Positions 22,156 to 24,002 of a DNA stretch of 24,002 nucleotides are shown here, one piece after another. Each line of letters begins with the position of its first letter. Within the stretch, counting starts at the first letter, position 1. Source of the DNA: CAZFHZ01 sp964519015 (GTDB lineage Bacteria > Blakebacterota > Blakebacteria > Blakebacterales > CAYUVJ01); assembly GCA_964519015.1 (NCBI GenBank), contig CAZFHZ010000046.1:1-24002 (forward strand), given 5' to 3'. A model generated the notes under the pieces. The model was not told the DNA's origin, did no database searches, and saw nothing but the letters and a program-made list of their open reading frames with translations. A program made the position numbers and the translations under genes.

Positions 22156-23072
22156 GCCTCTCGGTCATCATCCCTACCTGGCGGCGGCCCGAGGTGGCCG
22201 CCCGGACCGTGGCGCGGGTGCTGGCCGAGCTGGTGGACGGGGATGAATGTCTGGTGGTCGTCCAGGGACCCGAGCGGGATCGGGCCGCCGTGCGCGCCGC
22301 CCTGGCGGCGACCGGAGGCATCCCCGCGGAGGCGGAGGCGGGACCGCGTCTGCGGGTGCTCGACCAGGAGCGCCCGGGGCGGTGCGCCGCCCGCAATCGG
22401 GCGCTGCGGGCGGCCCGTGGAGAATGGGTCGCCCTACTGGACGACGACACCCTCCCCCGATCCGGCTGGCGCGCCGCGCTGCTCGGGCCGCTCGAGGCGG
22501 GCACGGCCGAGGTGACGGCGGGGCGCCTGTGGGAGGAGCCCGATCGCACCACCAACTCCCCGGGGACCATCGGGGGCACCTTGACGTGGACGGGCCATAC
22601 GCGGCGTAACTATCGTACCGATCGCGCCGGGCCGACCGGGCTGGCGCCCAGCGGCAACATGGCGCTCGCCCGGGCCCTGGCGCTCCAGGCCGGCGGCTTC
22701 GATGAGGGCTTCGGCGGCGCCGAGATCTACGAGGACGTGGAGTTCAGCCTGCGCCTGCAGCGCCGGGGTGCGCGTATCCGCTATGTCCCGCAGGCCGGGG
22801 TGGACCATCTGGCCGTGCGCACCGGGCCGTGGTGGGCGGTGGATGCCGCCCGCGAAGTGGACCGTGCCCGCCACATGAGCCTGATCTTCCGCCGGCACCG
22901 GCCGCTCCTCTGGCCCCTGATGGCGGCCGCCTATCTGGCGGCGGCCCTGCTCAAGACGGTCCGGGGTCGGCTGCCGGTCGCCGCACTGCCCCGGATCGCG
23001 GCCGGTCTGCTCCAGGGTCTGGGGGGGAGCCCGACACCCGGTCCGTTGTCCGAAGGAGAGGGGGATCGATGA
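22152..23072 (+). CDS. Family 2 glycosyltransferase
   Basis: A 306-residue GT2 enzyme. It opens with SLSVIIPTWRRPEVAARTVA and has the conserved GRCAARNRALRAARGEWVALL, an intact metal site Asp97-Asp98-Asp99, the central TWTGH...AGPTGLAPSGNMALAR and GGFDEGFGGAEIYEDVEFSLRL, which contains the likely catalytic Glu-Asp. A C-terminal hydrophobic helix (about 255-272) is followed by a Pro/Gly-rich tail. It is the intact paralogue of the protein at 20306. The GTG at 22152 overlaps the upstream stop (GTGA) with GGAG upstream; the frame is open to 22074 but that part belongs to the previous gene. It presumably works on the same glycan as its coupled neighbours. Confidence 0.88.
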   Translation: MSLSVIIPTWRRPEVAARTVARVLAELVDGDECLVVVQGPERDRAAVRAALAATGGIPAEAEAGPRLRVLDQERPGRCAARNRALRAARGEWVALLDDDTLPRSGWRAALLGPLEAGTAEVTAGRLWEEPDRTTNSPGTIGGTLTWTGHTRRNYRTDRAGPTGLAPSGNMALARALALQAGGFDEGFGGAEIYEDVEFSLRLQRRGARIRYVPQAGVDHLAVRTGPWWAVDAAREVDRARHMSLIFRRHRPLLWPLMAAAYLAAALLKTVRGRLPVAALPRIAAGLLQGLGGSPTPGPLSEGEGDR

Positions 23073-24002
23073 GCCGACGAGCCCGTAACGACCGGTCGAT
23101 GCGTGCGCTGTCGCCCACCGCGCCCGCCGGGAACGCTCCTCTCGAGGCGCTGGTCGCCCTGCTGCTGATCTACCTGGTGATCGTGGTCTTCTTCCGCGAA
23201 CTGGTCTTCCTGGGGCAGGTCTTCGCCGGTTCCGGGGACAGTCTGGCCGCCCGCGTCTTCGCGCAGTGGGGAGCGCAGGTGCGTTCCCGCGGTGTCTTCC
23301 CCCTGTGGGACCCCTTCCTCTTCTCCGGCATGCCCAGTTACGGCAGCCTGCAGTACACCCCAGGCGTCTATCCGGTCGAGTGGTTCAAGCCCATCTACCG
23401 CGCCCTCTTCCTGAACACCGGGGCCCACAACATCTTCTTCCACCACCTGCTCGGCGGGTTCTTCGCCTACCTGCTGCTGCGCGACCTGCGCCTGCGGGCA
23501 CCGGCCGCCTTCTTCGGGGCGCTGGTCTTCTTCTTCTCCCCCCAGGTGATCGTGCTCGGCCCGGTCGCCCACGGAGGCAAGCTCTTCACCATCGCCTGGC
23601 TCCCGCTGGTGGTCCTGCTGGCCCGGCGCCTGATGGAGCGGCCCGGGGTGACCCACCTGGCCCTGCTGGCCCTGGCGACGGGGATGCAGCTGCTGGCCCT
23701 CCACATGCAGATCGCCTACTACGGGATGCTGGCCATGGGGCTGATCTGGGCGGCCGACGCCTGGCGGAACCGGCGGGAGCGTCCCCTCCCCGGCCACCTG
23801 CTCCGCCTGGGGCTGCTGGCCGCCGCGGTGCTGCTGGCCGTGGGGTTGAGCGCCTACCTGCTGGGGCCGGTCTACGAGTACAGCCACTGGTCGATCCGGG
23901 GGGGCTCGGCGGTCGGCGGCGGGGTGAGCTGGGACTATGCCACCAGTTGGTCCTTCCACCCGCTGGAGGCGCTCACCCTGCTGGTCCCCTCCTGGTTCGG
24001 TT
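23069..24002 (+). CDS. YfhO-like GT-C membrane protein, 3' truncated by window edge
   Basis: Only the first 311 codons are in the window. After a basic cytoplasmic start, several transmembrane segments are visible (from about residue 28 on). The YfhO-family pattern is clear: an outside loop after the first helix with GDSLAARVFAQWG, then FPLWDPFLFSGMPSYGSLQY, HNIFFHHLLGGFFAYLLLR, the FFSPQVIVLGPVAHGGKLFT stretch, LALHMQIAYYGML, and SWDYATSWSFHPLEALTLLVPSWFG at the end of the window. YfhO proteins are polytopic GT-C-type enzymes; the Bacillus/Listeria members work with CsbB/GtlA-type polyprenyl-phosphate transferases to glycosylate envelope polymers. The ATG overlaps the preceding stop and follows AAGGAGAGGGGG. 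The complete protein would be expected to reach about 750-900 residues. Confidence 0.85.
   Translation, partial: MSRRARNDRSMRALSPTAPAGNAPLEALVALLLIYLVIVVFFRELVFLGQVFAGSGDSLAARVFAQWGAQVRSRGVFPLWDPFLFSGMPSYGSLQYTPGVYPVEWFKPIYRALFLNTGAHNIFFHHLLGGFFAYLLLRDLRLRAPAAFFGALVFFFSPQVIVLGPVAHGGKLFTIAWLPLVVLLARRLMERPGVTHLALLALATGMQLLALHMQIAYYGMLAMGLIWAADAWRNRRERPLPGHLLRLGLLAAAVLLAVGLSAYLLGPVYEYSHWSIRGGSAVGGGVSWDYATSWSFHPLEALTLLVPSWFG

Noticed and set aside
1..24002. tRNA, rRNA, CRISPR arrays, insertion sequences, prophage or toxin-antitoxin genes
   Set aside because: None was seen on either strand; gaps between genes are at most about 150 bases and contain only the hairpins and weak promoter-like sites listed.

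Overview
This is a roughly 70% GC bacterial chromosome segment with every recognisable gene on the + strand. It holds 21 protein genes, of which the first and last are cut by the window edges. There are no RNA genes, insertion sequences, CRISPR arrays or prophage genes, and no gene-free stretch reaches 300 bases. A PorV/UPF0164-type outer-membrane barrel, a TMEM260-like DUF2723 glycosyltransferase and a YfhO-type GT-C protein together suggest a Gram-negative, FCB-superphylum-like lineage, possibly an uncultured candidate phylum. That placement is inference; no marker gene here fixes it.

Left part (1-6909): the 3' portion of a poly(A) polymerase/CCA-adding enzyme with a long arginine-rich tail, closed by a strong hairpin terminator. 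A zinc-ribbon SAM methyltransferase follows, then a tight block of dusB (tRNA dihydrouridine synthase), larB and larC (nickel-pincer cofactor synthesis) and a PorV-like barrel. larE and larA are not in the window.

Middle (6943-13787): enolase, whose stop codon lies inside a long inverted repeat, then ftsB, a DUF502 membrane protein, the MgtE magnesium transporter, recO, and an envelope-stress cassette. That cassette is an ECF sigma factor, a membrane zinc-finger anti-sigma factor and an RseB/MucB-like exported sensor.

Right part (13864-24002): an envelope glycan locus. It opens with a DUF2723 protein O-mannosyltransferase-like enzyme. Next come a GT2 glycosyltransferase, a flippase-like (LPG_synthase_TM) membrane protein, a GtrB/CsbB-like polyprenyl-phosphate glycosyltransferase, a GT4 enzyme, three more GT2 enzymes and the start of a YfhO-like GT-C membrane protein. 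From 16140 onward all seven gene junctions are 4-nt start/stop overlaps (GTGA or ATGA), most with a visible GGAG-type ribosome binding site, so the set is probably one translationally coupled operon.

The most interesting reading is that the GtrB/CsbB-like enzyme, the adjacent flippase-like protein and the two GT-C proteins form a lipid-linked-sugar glycosylation system. It would resemble the CsbB-GtcA-YfhO arrangement of Firmicutes, with an LPG_synthase_TM protein in the flippase position, and it sits directly downstream of an envelope-stress sigma cassette. This is a hypothesis from gene content and order.
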